Source: Scenedesmus sp. ARA3
Taxonomy: Eukaryota; Chlorophyta; Chlorophyceae; Sphaeropleales; Scenedesmaceae
Direction of reading: 5' to 3'
Length of the DNA: 64,000 bases
NCBI GenBank assembly: GCA_004335835.1
Contig: RWJK01001434.1
Location: forward strand, 23,787-87,786
In this document: positions 23,778 to 35,000 of the stretch, one piece after another
Numbering within the stretch: the stretch's first letter is position 1
How the letters are laid out: each line of letters starts with the position of its first letter
Made by a program: the position numbers and the translations under genes
The notes under the pieces: model-generated
Told to the model about the DNA's origin: nothing
What the model saw: the letters and a program-made list of their open reading frames with translations, nothing else
Databases searched by the model: none

Positions 23778-25095
23778 GCAGCAAGCTCAGTGTGCACATT
23801 CAAGGCAGCAGCGCAGCGCATTGCTGCACAGCTCAAGACATTCAACAGTGCACAATGGTAGAAAAGCCAGCTACAGCAGGATACGTGATCATTTCCTAGA
23901 CTGCGGCAGCGCCAACACCGGGATTGCATGGGCATGCGTGCAGTGCTATCTCGGCCATGCAATGCCAGCCAGCAAATGATCCTTGCACACCTGTCTTGCG
24001 ATAGCCGGGAGTAGAGACGCATCTTCACTTCACTCTGTTGACCATGACATCTGTGCAGGATGAAAACATGCGGAGAGTAAGACGGAGGGTTTCTTTCAAG
24101 TACTAGTTGGGGCGACAGACAAAGCTGTTGATGCTGGCTAAGGGCTGAGCTGCTGCTGTTGCTGCCAAGCTGCTGCTGCTGTACTGCCGCTGCCACTCTT
24201 GCTGTGCTGCTGCTGCTGCCGCTGCTGGCTGTGGTGCTCAAACTGACGACTGCCCTGCTGCTAGAGACAAACATCATGTGCGTGTACTTACCTCGGGTGT
24301 TGTGGTACTCTTTGGTGTGCGTGTGTGGCGAGTCTGTTGACCATGATGTGCCTGCGTAGGATAAAAGCACATGCAGAGAGTCAGACGGGTGTTTGTCTCA
24401 AGCAGATGTGGGGGCGACAGACATAGCAGGTGATGCAGGCTAAGGACTGAGCTGCTGCTGCTGTTGCTGCCAAGCTGTTGCTGCTGTACTGCGGCTGCCA
24501 CTAGTGCTGCTTGTATGCTGCGTCTGTGCTGCTGCTGCTGCTGCTGCTGCTTGTGCTGACGACTGCCCTGCTGCTGATGACAAACATCCACGTGTGTGTA
24601 CTTAGCTCGGATGTTGTGGTACTCTTTGGTGTGCGTGTGTGGCGAGTCTGTTGACCATGATGTGCCTGCGCAGGATAAAAGCACATGCAGAGAGTAAGAC
24701 GGGGAGTTGTCTCAAGCAGATGTGAGGGCGACAGACGTAGCAGATAATGCGGGCTAAGGGCTGAGCTGCTGCTGTTGCTGCCAAGCTATTGCTACTGTAC
24801 TGCGGCTGCCACTAGTGCTGCGCCTGTGCTGCTGCTGCTGCTGCTGCTGCTGCTGGCTGTGGTGCTGAAGCTGACAACTGCCCTGCTGCTGATGACAAAC
24901 CATCCCCGTGTGTGTACTTAGCTCAGGTGTTGTGGTACTCTTTGGTGTGCTTGTGTGGGCAGTCTGTTGACCATGATGTGCCTGCGCAGGATGAAGAACG
25001 TGCAGAGAGTCAGACGGGTGTTTGTCTCAAGCAGATGGGGGGGCGACACAGACATAGCAGGTAGTGCGGGCTAAGGGCTGAGCTGCTGCTGTTGC

Positions 25096-25267
25096 ATACA
25101 TTACATTACATTACATTACATGCTCCACTCAACGAGGAGTGGGAATCCCAGTCAGGAGCCAACGAGAGGCTCATAGGGGGAGGAAACATCGAAGAACAAC
25201 TCATCATCGTCCAAACCGTCAGACGAAAACGCAGAAAAAAACTCATCAGCATCATCAATACTACCAA
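25096..25267 (-). mobile_element. 5'-truncated non-LTR retrotransposon 3' end
   Basis: A 172-bp segment splits one unit of the ~310-bp array and differs from it in base use. On the minus strand it opens with a coding tail of about 37 residues (acidic: DDADEFF, LDDDELFF, ending SSPYEPLVGS) that stops at 25152. A short hairpin-forming 3' UTR (GGGATTCCCACTCCTC) follows, then a tail of four to five TGTAA/ATGTA pentamers (25096-25120). GCTGTTGC flanks both sides (25088-25095 and 25268-25275), consistent with an 8-bp target-site duplication. Truncated coding end, simple-sequence tail and duplication are typical of LINE-type insertion. The family is not identified. Confidence 0.65.
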
Positions 25268-25323
25268 GCTGTTGCTACCAAGCTGTTGCTGCTGTACTGC
25301 GGCTGCCACTAGTGCTGCATCTG

Positions 25324-25356
<33 letters not shown>

Positions 25357-25488
25357 CTGTGGTGCTGAAGCTGACGACTGCCCTGCTGCTGATGACAAAC
25401 CATCCACGTGTGTGTACTTAGCTCGGGTGTTGTGGTACTCTTTGGTGTGCTTGTGTGGGCAGTCTGTTGACCATGATGTGCCTGCGCA

Positions 25489-25538
25489 NNNNNNNNNNNN
25501 NNNNNNNNNNNNNNNNNNNNNNNNNNNNNNNNNNNNNN
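25489..25538. other. Assembly gap, 50 N, in the ~310-bp array
   Basis: Fifty unresolved bases within the tandem array, where collapse of repeat units during assembly is likely; the true array may be longer. Confidence 1.
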
Positions 25539-25953
25539 GATGTGCCTGCGCAGGATGAAGAACGTGCAGAGAGTCAGACGGGTGTTTGTCTCAAGCAGAT
25601 GTGGGGGCGACAGACATAGCAGGTAATGCGGGCTAAGGGCTGAGCTGCTGCTGTTGCTGCCAAGCTGTTGCTGCTGTACTGCGGCTGCCACTAGTGCTGC
25701 TTCTATGCTGCGTCTGTGCTGCTGCTGCTGCTGCTGCTGCTGGCTGTTGTGCTGAAGCTGACGACTGCCCTGCTGATGCTGATGTACATGAAGTTGGGGC
25801 TAGCTTGGCTGAGCTGCTGCTGCTGCTGTCCTGCTTCTGCGGGTATTGCTGCTGCTTTGCTGTTGTTAGTGTGCTGAAACTTGCGGCTGCTATGGCTGTG
25901 ACGGCTGTGGCGGCTGTGAGGACGGTGCAAGTCAAATCTTTGAAGCTCAGGGC

Positions 25954-26036
25954 GGGTCAGGTCGGGTCAGGTCAGGTCAGGTCAGGTCAGGTCAGGTCAG
26001 GTCAGGTCAGGTCAGGTCAGGTCAGGTCAAGGGTCA
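25954..26036. repeat. (GGTCA)n pentanucleotide array
   Basis: About sixteen consecutive GGTCA units with a few GGTCG variants at the left end. The same pentamer in the opposite orientation, (ACCTG)n with four units, sits in XPD intron 4 at about 3170-3190. Confidence 0.95.
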
Positions 26037-26334
26037 AGCGGGGCAGGGTAGGGCGGCCCTGCAGGAAGCACAAGATGTGTCACAGGGTGTGAAATTAGAA
26101 GTGGCTGCAGATGAAGCTCTTCAACACTGCAGGTATGCTTTGCACAAGCAGCGTACAACACAGCATGCAAGGAGGCTGGCTGGCAGGCACAGCAAGTCAG
26201 GCTGTTCAGCATACATGCATACAATACATTCACATAACACGCACGCACGCATGCACGCACTCACGCACGCATGCACCAACGCATCCAACAACGGGTGTTG
26301 CCTCACCCTGCCACAATCTATGGATGTAGCTTGC

Positions 26335-29208
26335 TTAGACGGACTTGGGCAGACGTGCAGCGATCATTTCCTTGCCGTGTTCCAAAAAGATGTCGAGCTC
26401 TTCCAGCAGCGCTTGCGTGCTGTTGACAGACTTGCCGCTGCTGTTGCTGCTCCTGCTGTCTGTTGCACTGCTTGTGTTGTTGTGTGCCTTGCGTGCCGCA
26501 GTGCGCTTGCTGTAGTCAGTAAGGTACTCGTTCGCCCTCTCTACCAGTGCCTTGGGCAAAGTGGCCTGTGCGTTCTTCTGTGTGGTGGCCCTGTGGTGGA
26601 TCAAACAAGGCAGGGGGCAACACAAATAACACAACAAACAGTAAAGCCGCCGCGATTTAAGAACCATGGGCCAGCTGGTTCAAGGCTGAGCTCCAGCATG
26701 CAGGCCTGTACAGGTCAGCATCAGTGAAACACAGCAACGCGCAGCACCCATCAGGCCAGCTCACCCGTTTGCTGGCGTGGTGCTGCTGCCTTGCTGGTCC
26801 TCCTCGTGCCCCGGCTGCAGGTCATCCGATGGGCGCATGGCGATGATGGGCTTGCTGTTGGTGTTGGTGTTGGTGTTGGTGATGGTGTTCTTGGTGTTGG
26901 TGTTGGTGTTGGTGTTGGTGATGGTGTTCTTGGTGTTTATGATAGTGTTCTTGATGTTGGTGACGGTGGTGTTCACAGTTGGGGTGGTGGTGGGCCTGGT
27001 GTTGGTTGTTGTGGTGGTGTTCTTGTTGGTGGCGGTGGTGGTGGTGGTGGCGTCAATGGGGGTGGTGGTAGAGTTGGCGTTGGTCCTGTGTGCTGGAACA
27101 CGGCAGCAGCCATTGTGCAGCAGCGGGAATGCAGCAGCATATTCAGCTAAATGTTTGGCAGGGTGTGCAACAACCTTTCTGACAAAGGGCAGCCATTGAT
27201 CGTGGCGCATACGACTGCAGTGCATTTATTGTACATGCAGGTGTGCGGTTACCTCAGAGCAGCAGCAGCCGCAGCAGCAGCAGCAGCAGCCGGCACTCAC
27301 CCGGGGCCCTCGTCAACGGTGATGTCATCAGACGAAATGTATCTGCCCTTGCGGTTGTTGTAAGCTGTCTTGTTGCTGTATGCTGCCTGGTTGAGCTCAA
27401 AGTTCATGGTCAAACTCTCCCTGCATACCACAGCAGCAGAGCACAGAAGCCCAGCATTGAAACAGTTTCAACAGAAGCCTGCAGTGCACACTACATCACA
27501 TCCCACTGCAGTAATCCTTTCCAGGTCAGTCAGGGGATTGCAGCAAAGATGGCTGGAATGCTGCAGGCTGGCAGCAAAGCTGCTTGCGGTCTGTGCATAT
27601 ATATGCGACCTGGCAGACAGAAGTCGAGCAGCGCTATGGGCAAGTGTAATGTATTGCTGGGCTGCCAGTGGGACACACAAATAATAACAGCACAGAGCAG
27701 AGTGTTGCTGCTGTGTACAACAACAGTGACGCTGCTGCACAGCTTGGCACAACTGCACAGCTGGACGTGTGGCTGTGTGATATTGTGATTGTGAACTCAC
27801 ATCAAGCTTGTCTTGCCGCTGTTGATGCTGCCAATGACTGTCAGGTGCGTGTTGCGTGTGTGGGCCACAGCAGAGGTGCTGCTCTCGCCGCCAGTCCTCA
27901 GGGATGCCGTTGGTGCGCCACATGCCGTGGATGTTGCGTTGTTCTGGGCGCTCAGCTTGGCATCAGAGGTGCTGGCGGCACTGCAGGTGAGAAGCAGTGA
28001 GCCAGTGATGCAGCAGGCATGAGATTGACAGATGTTGCTGCAAATGACAGGCAGCACTGCACAGCACGCCTGCAACTACACCTATGATGATGATGCGCCA
28101 GGCCACTGCGCATACAGCTGTGTTAGGGGGTGTGCTTGTAGCGTACAAGCAGGTGTCGCTGAGCATCTAAGCAGCTCTGCAGTGCCTTGTCTCGAAGCTG
28201 GCATCTAAGCAGCTCTGCAGTGCCTTGTCGCTGAGCTGGCGAACATCTGTTGGGTGGTGTTTGCTGTGCTGGGACTTGGCAGGCAGTGCCAGCATCTCAC
28301 ACACCTGGCAGACGTGCTGCAGAAAGGGCTGGACTTGCGGCTCGGGGTGTCAATGGTGGTGGTGGTGGTGGTGGTGGTGGTGGTGGGGGCCTTCGCGGCA
28401 GTTGCTGTTGATTCGACAGGTGTGTGGGTGCCCTTGAGCAGTACACCGTACCACCTGCAGAGCAACAGGACAAATCACTCAGCAAGGGCCATCAATGATT
28501 GGATGGCTTGTCAAGCACAACATATGCAAGCTAGGTTGTTGTTGGTTGCCAGAGTTCAGAGCCATTGCTGGACCTGCCAGGCTGCTACTGCTACTGCTAC
28601 TGCTGCAGCCTGGACATCAACTGGTGGCACTGACGAGCAGCACTGCCACGCCATATCAAACAAGAAGCTGCATCTATGCTTCTTGCGTTTGGATTGGCTA
28701 TTACTCACTCGGTGCAAGCCGAACGGATGCCGCTGAAGCCTGCTGATGCCAATCCAGTAATGTACAGCAGCACGAGTGCGAGCTGCTGCAGAAGAGCCTT
28801 GGAGGCAGTGGTCATGCTGTAGGCGTAGCGGATAAAGCGCGTCATCACGCCCACAGCTGCCCCATTGGGCCTCCGGAATGCACGGGACGCCACGTTGCAA
28901 ACTGCCAGAGCTCTTGGCACCACGGAAGTGCGTCCTGCAATCCTGCCACAGCCACGCACTAGTGCCAAACCTGCAGCAATGTACAAGTAGACTCCAAGCA
29001 GAATCCAAGCCAGCCCAAACCAGCTTGAAGACAAGGTTAGCACGAACGAACAGCTGCCCAACATCACAGTCACCGGCTTGTCAGACGTCCAGGAGCCCCG
29101 CGCGAGCTTATGCGTGAGCTTAAGGCATGCAGTGAAACCAGCCGTGTAAATTGCAAGCAGGAGTGCGAGAGTGTTCAGCACAGTAGAGTCCAAATTGATG
29201 TGGAAGGC
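26335..29208 (-). CDS. Membrane protein with P-loop-like motif and Thr/Asn repeats, unknown
   Basis: Minus-strand exons: 29208-28709, 28454-28305, 27980-27801, 27420-27301, 27085-26765, 26590-26335. Every intron is phase 2, and the frame closes at a TAA, giving 508 aa plus an unresolved first exon. Residues near the start hold two or three hydrophobic spans (VLNTLALLLAIYTAGFTACL; FGLAWILLGVYLYIAAGLAL; LLQQLALVLLYITGLASAGF). A poly-Thr linker follows, then VIGSINSGKTSLM, which fits a P-loop GxxxxGK(S/T). No DxxG or NKxD motif was seen. A Thr/Asn-rich repeat region (TNTNTNTN) comes next, and the C-terminus is charged (LLEELDIFLEHGKEM). I recognise no family; the P-loop may be coincidental. The start codon is not fixed: ATG at 29308 needs an extra splice to reach this frame. 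Confidence 0.6.
26855..27070. repeat. GGTGTT-type minisatellite encoding Thr/Asn repeats
   Basis: GGTGTTGGTGTTGGTGAT-like units, including a roughly 36-bp unit present twice, form exon 5 of the minus-strand gene and translate as alternating Thr-Asn. A second (GGT)n run at about 28352-28385 encodes the poly-Thr linker in the same protein. Confidence 0.85.
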
Positions 29209-29951
29209 CTGAAAAGCAGCAGTTTGCCAAGAGTGACTGGTTGCAGATTGTAGACGTAGCAAAACGAGTTGTGCAGAAATTGAGCGGCGTTGAGAAAGTC
29301 TGGAGCATCTAGCTAAGCAGTTCTTAGTATGCGTAGCTCATGACAACCTAACCGTGTTTTTGCTCAGCTTTGCCACGAATACCCCTCCATAGCCGACAAC
29401 AATTCAATTAAATAAATGTAACTCAGCTAATACATACATGCACAACTCCACAGACTGCACTTGAAAAAGATGGTACGCTTGTTGTCTTGGCACTGCCAGG
29501 CCTGGCAGCAGAGCTAGACAGCAGCACATACGATCTACCGCCAAAGTTGGACTAATACAAGCGCTGCGGTTGAACAAAGCCAAACATATCCGACCAATAT
29601 ACCGGAAGCAGCTGCAATTGTAAGCAACACAACAGCTCAGTGGCAACTGGCCCAACATTGCCCAGCAACCGTCGTGACAGTGCTTGATGCTGCAGCCAGC
29701 AGCCTAAGCAGAAAGGAGCAAGCTGCCTGTGCAGACGTTCTTGACACTTGCAGACTGTACGTGTATCAAGCACGCTTCACCTTCAAGCATGTTGTGCAAA
29801 CCACATCACACCAAAGTCGCAGCAGCTGCTGCTGACCCGCAGCTGCTGTTGTGGGACACATCTTGTGCTATCCCTCACCCAACAGCCCACCGAATTCAAA
29901 CAAAGTGAACACACAAGCTGCTACAGCTACAGCATGCACTGCCGAGCCCTG
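29209..29951. other. Upstream region of the P-loop-like gene; nothing else recognised
   Basis: Likely contains the first exon and promoter of the minus-strand gene ending at 26335 and the 3' UTR of the minus-strand exons ending at 29952. Open frames on either strand lack recognisable content. Confidence 0.35.
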
Positions 29952-31217
29952 CTACTGCCGCTTGTCGCTCAGCATTGGCTGCTGGCTGCTGTAGCCTGCA
30001 AACAAAATGCATGCGCCGATGGTCAGCAGCACCAGCAGCGCCACCACCACCAGCAGCTCAAAGCTAAAGTACGACTGCAGCGATCGAAGTGCAGCACAGG
30101 GCTGATGTGGCTGAAGACGGCGTCGGTGCCGCTGCACAGCACCAGCGCAGTGAACTCCAGCACAGTGGGCGACACGCTGACAGTGGGCGACACACACGCA
30201 GCCCAAGCACCTGCAGCACCTGCAGCAGCAGCAGCAGCAGCACCGGCAGCGCCAGTCGCATGAGTATCTGTTAACGGGGAGTTCGCAGAGTTTCGATGAT
30301 GTAATGCAGAGGTGATAGCAGAAAAGAGAGGAGCTGGCAGACGAGCTATGCACACAGGTAGAAGCAGTCAGCCGTATGCGTAATGCTTCTAGCGATGCAT
30401 GCGGCACCGATTTCCTACTGGTGGCTGCGTGCCACCTGCTTGCCTGCCCTGCTTGCCAGCCCTCGCATCACGCCGCGCACCTCCTCGCTGATCGTGCTGA
30501 CCAGCAGCTGCTTTGTGGTGATGCCCTCAGCGCACAAACCACCCAGTTCTGGGACATCACCGCATGCACAGAGCCCGCGCAGCTGCACAGCACAGCATGC
30601 CGCCTGTCACCGTGTTGAGCAGCGTGAACTGACGCCTGCTGCTGCTATGCAGGCACGTTTGCTGTGTTGGCTGCAATGTGCAGGATGCCACGAACAGCAG
30701 ATTCGATAGTCCATGGGGCTGGGGTTGCCCAGAACCTGCGGTTGGCACAATGGAAACACCATGGAAAGTGTTAGAGGGTGAGATGAGATGAGCAACTGGG
30801 CAGGATCCTGCGGATGCAAGTGCAAGTAGACGCGCACTCATGCCAGCGTGTTTGTGCGCAGGCAGTTGGATGCACACGTTTGCTGCCCTAGCCAACGGTG
30901 CAGGCTCACACAAACCGTGCAGGCATTGCACATTGCCCTGTGCATGCCGTCTTTGCATTGGTGCTCTCTCTGCTGCCGCAGCATTGAGCTGGTCAAGGCA
31001 TCTGATGCCTGTTCCATCATTGACATGCCAGGCAGCCCGGTCGTGGGGCTTTTTATTCCAAGGTCCACTCTCGACCTGGAAGGCCTGTTGCCTGTTGTCA
31101 CAGGACAAAGGGTCAAGCCATCTGCATGTCGCCTGACCATCAGGCTGGTATCAGCAGCGACATGCAGATGACAGGCTTGATCCTTTGCACCCTCCAGCAG
31201 CAGCTTTTGCATACATT
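29952..31217 (-). CDS. Probable membrane protein, incompletely resolved exons
   Basis: Several minus-strand blocks look coding but could not be joined with confidence. They are: a block near 31180-30985 ending in an AG-rich stretch; a block at about 30733-30650 after an AG acceptor (reads WATPAPWTIESAVRG then ILHIAANTAN); a block at about 30560-30420 (EGITTKQLLVSTISEEVRG); a block at about 30170-30085 (VFSHISPVLHFDR); and a terminal block 30074-29952 with one membrane helix (FELLVVVALLVLLTIGACIL) and a short tail. The last two blocks abut but are in different frames, as if one base were missing near 30080. No family was recognised. It is probably a single-pass membrane protein with a short cytosolic tail; gene limits are approximate. 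Confidence 0.35.
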
Positions 31218-31648
31218 GCAGGTCCCCATACTTGTTACATGGCTTCATTGTATGCCAAGTGAGCAGCAGCAGGCCCAGGGGCAGCAATCAGCAGGGTGAA
31301 TCCCGTCGAGGCTGCTGGCCCGAGCAGTACTGCCTGTACACAGCAAGCTTCAGCAACGTTGCACATGCATGTCAGCGACCATCGCACGCGGCCTGTCAAG
31401 GCGTCGACTGCATATTGCGAACAACTTCGCAACTGACCTGGCATATGACGTGCGTACAACAGCAGCATCACCTGGTATTACGTCTGGCTGAACGCATCGC
31501 AAGTAAGGATTGGGCAGAAACACGTTTAATTATCGATTCAGTCGTTGTTAAACATTGTCTTACGTTGACGTTTAAAAGGTCTGCTGTCGCATCAAGCAAG
31601 CACTTCTGTACACTCGCAAGTGCCTCTGCCTGATCAGTGCTTGATTCA
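31218..31648. promoter_or_regulatory. Upstream region between divergent genes, before tafazzin
   Basis: About 430 bp between the minus-strand gene block and the tafazzin start codon. The part from about 31500 is AT-rich for this genome (AATTATCGATTC, TTTAAAAGG). Presumed to carry the tafazzin promoter; no specific element identified. Confidence 0.35.
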
Positions 31649-34600
31649 ATGGATAGTCTGCTAGACTTCGATCAGGAGTACCTAGAGCCTCCTTGGGGCC
31701 CTTACGGTCGGGACCTGACCCTAGGCATCGTCTCAATGGCCAGCAAATTCATCCTGCAAGTGCTAAACAGCACAAAGGTGATCAACCATGAAACATACAA
31801 GGAGCTAGTGCACAACCGCCCAGAGGGAGTGGGACTGCTGACCATCAGCAATCACACCAGGTGCGTCACAGGCTGCAGTACCTGCTGTGCTGCTACTGCT
31901 GTCATCCAGCAATCTACTATGCAAGGCGACGGCTGTGCTGCTCTTGGCATGCTTGATGAAGTAAGAGTATGTAAGCTGTCCGCATAAGCCGTAGGGGTAG
32001 GCAGCAGCGTGCCAGGCGCAGCAGTATGCAGCCAAGAGCCACTCCCAGCACTGCCCTGCCATGGCCCTCTTGTACTGTGCATGTGCAGCATATGAGCCTC
32101 TGCTGCAAGGAGCACCGCAGTATGTGTGAAGGCCGACTACTTGTAGCAGCTGCTCAGCAGTGTCTGGTCACCCCTTATGATGCTCCTCATCACTAAGCGG
32201 CTGCCTGCAGGGTTGCAGGCTGCGCCACAGCCAGTCAGCGTGTACTGCTGCATTCGAATCAAAACAGCCACCAAGTCAACTGCGCCAGGCAGTCCGCACA
32301 TCTGCTCCTACCACCGGCTGAGCGACGATGCTCTGTTGAGTTACCTTTGCGCATCTGCATCTGTGATTCACATGTGCTGCTGCTGCTGCTGCTGCTGGGC
32401 TGCAGCACGTTTGATGACCCTGGGCTGCCGTGTGCGATGCTGCCGTGGCACTTCTTCTGGACGGAGCACAGCCACTGCAAGAACCGCTGGACCATGTGCG
32501 CCAGCGACATCTGCTTCACCAACGAGGTCTTCAGGTGCGGCGCTTGGGGAGGGGGCCGGGTGAAAGCACAAGCAGTGGACAGCAGCGTGCAGCAGTGTGT
32601 AAGTGCAGCTGCTTCACCAACGAGGTCTTCATGTGCGGCACTGCGACGATCAAGGTCCCACTGCAATGTACAGCAACCTGCAGCAGTGCCTACGTGGCTA
32701 GTGACTGGACATGTAGCACAGCAATGCTCAGCAGCACAGTGTACGGCAGTGCCTGCATCTAGCTGCTTTCACCAGCGAGGTCTTCCAGTCCGGCGCTGGC
32801 AGGGATGGACAGCACAGCAATGTACAGCAGTGTACAGGAATGTACAGCAATGTACAGAATTAGCGTTACATACAGCGCTGTACAGCAGTTTGCCTGCTGA
32901 GTTGCTGCAGCTGTTACTCAGCAGTGCAAGCAGAGTCGAGCAGCAGTGGTGCAAGCATACGTCAGACAGCAGTGAGCAGGCAGTGCTCAGCTGGCGGCAG
33001 CAGCGGCTGCAGCGAGTGACACTATTGTAGACGTACATACCGACACCAGCGATACGTGCTGCCTTGGCTGCCCAGCCGCCATGCAGGCTGCTGCAATGTG
33101 CAATTGCTGTGTCTCTAAACCCTATTCAAGTATTCATCATCCTCCTTGCTGACACTTGCGTACTACATAATCCATTGCAGGCAGTTCTTCCTCAATGGCA
33201 AGACGCTGCCAGTGGAGCGGGGTGCAGGCGTAGGCCAGCGCATCATGGGCGTGGCTGCACGGGCGCTGGCGCAGGGCGAGTGGCTGCACATCTTCCCTGA
33301 GGGCCGCGTCACGCCTGACGGGCGCGTGGGCCCCTTCAGGCAGGGCATTGGGCGGCTGGTGTGTGACGCCAAGGCGGCAGCAGGCGGCAGGTGGGTGACT
33401 CTGAAACAGGCAGTTGTGGCGCAGGACGCTGCCTGCTTTGTGGTTGTGTCACATGTCATGCGTGCAGCAGCAGAGTATAGGCTTGTTTTCCTGCACAAGT
33501 GCCGCATGCGGTAAGCTCAGGGGCAGTGGCTGCACATCTTCCCTGAGGGGCGCGTGAGGCCTGATGGGCGGGTGGGGCCCTTCAGGCAGGGCATAGGGCG
33601 GCTGGTGTGTGACGCCAAGGCAGCAGCAGGCGGCAGGTGGGGGCAACAGGGAGCTTGGGGCCTGGCTGTGCATCGCAAGGTGGCGCCTGCTGTGTGTGCG
33701 ACGCTATGTGCGCGGTGGCAAAGTGCACAGATGGCCATTGTCGCAAAGGCACCTGAACCTGTTTGTGTGTCGCATCTGCATCGCATCTGTTTGCGTTGCA
33801 GATGGCGATGCGCTCGCCATTCCTGGCATTGTTTTCCGACATCTGCCATAAATCAGGTCTTTGGGTGCTGCTAGTGCCTGCGCTGCACAAATCATCACAT
33901 GCATTTTGCTGGACAATGTACGCATTCTGCTGTAGCTGTTCATACATGTGTGACAAGTTTGTACTGCGTGTGTAACACCTCTCTGCAGGGACCCAGTCAT
34001 CCTGCCCTTCTTCCACAGCCACATGTCCCGCGTGATGCCCTTCAAGTCGGCAGTCCCCCGTGCGGGACACACCGTGACGGTGGCTGTGGGCCAGCCGCTG
34101 GAGCTGGGACACATCACATGCAGGTGCAACCAGCCAGGTGAGCAGCCAGGGTGCAGGTTAAGGTTGTGGATGACTTGCCGCACCAGAACAGGCCAGCCTC
34201 AGCCGCTGGCTCCGGGACACGACACCTGCAGGTACAACCAGCCAGGTGAGCAGCCAGGTCGCTTGGTGCAGGTGTTGGTCTGGTTTTCATCACTGGCATG
34301 CAGTGCGGCTTGGCTGCTGAGCTGGCCTGCCGCAGCTGTTGAGCTGCTGAGCAGGGGTCTCACCACAGGCAGGTGGGCAGGCAGCACAGCTGGCTGTTCT
34401 CTGTTGCCGCATGGTATGTGTGCTGGTATTAATCCAGCTGCTGCTGCTGCTGTGTCGGACACGTGACTTACAGGTAGCCTCCTGCTACTCTGTATGCTGT
34501 GAGGTTCTTGGCCTGGGAATGCATAGTAAGACCAGTGCATTTCGTCAGTGCCCAGATGTGGTGCTGTGGTAGCAGTGCAACTGCTGCTGGTTGTCGCCGT

Positions 34601-34901
34601 GGCTGTGTGCGCCTCTGACGAGATTTTTTCCTGCCGGGGGCGTTGCTGCGCATGCAGGCGAGGACCAGCAGCAGGTGTGGCGCGACATTGCAGCAGCAAT
34701 GCAGCACGCGGTGCAGCAGCTAGAACCGCAGGTGCCGCCAAACCCTAACCAGGTGGAGGAGCGGGCGGATGTGCGGGAGTGGGAGGAGCGGTATCAGGAG
34801 CGGCTGCGGCAGCGGCGGCAGCAGCAGCTGCCTGAAGCAGTGCTGATGCAGCAGCACCCTGTGGCTGGTGCTGCAGCAGCAGCGCCAGGCAACGGCTGGC
34901 T

Positions 34902-35000
<99 letters not shown>

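Larger units (their letters stand above)
23086..24036. other. MSH6 3' region and gene-poor DNA
   Basis: No protein-coding frame is supported. A tRNA-like element lies at 23448-23531 and a TGTAA at 23773. The sequence TGTCAGATGACATCTGACA-like at about 23357-23380 is an imperfect palindrome of TGATGTCA/TGACATCA motifs. Confidence 0.4.
24037..25790. repeat. Tandem array of ~310-bp units containing (CTG)n runs
   Basis: The landmark GTTGACCATGA (with small variants) recurs at about 24037, 24336, 24650, 24966 and 25466, and a unit resumes right after the N gap at 25539. Spacings are about 299, 314 and 316 bp, then 500 bp where an insertion interrupts a unit. Each unit carries the same blocks: GTGCCTGCGCAGGAT, a GCAGAGAGTCAGACGG block, GGGCGACAGACATAGCAG, then CTG-rich DNA. 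Reading frames differ between units, so it is not a protein repeat. Confidence 0.9.

Noticed and set aside
23636..24684. Minus-strand open frames with repeated HGQQ..TPKSTTTPE-like text
   Set aside because: They arise from the ~310-bp tandem DNA repeat; the frame shifts from unit to unit, so it is not a protein repeat.
25954..26036. Telomere-like repeat
   Set aside because: GGTCA is not the algal TTTAGGG/TTTTAGGG type and it is internal.
26777..27199. Plus-strand open frame rich in Val/Leu (VLVLVLV), looking like a membrane protein
   Set aside because: It is the antisense of the Thr/Asn repeat in the minus-strand gene; the hydrophobicity comes from the repeat.
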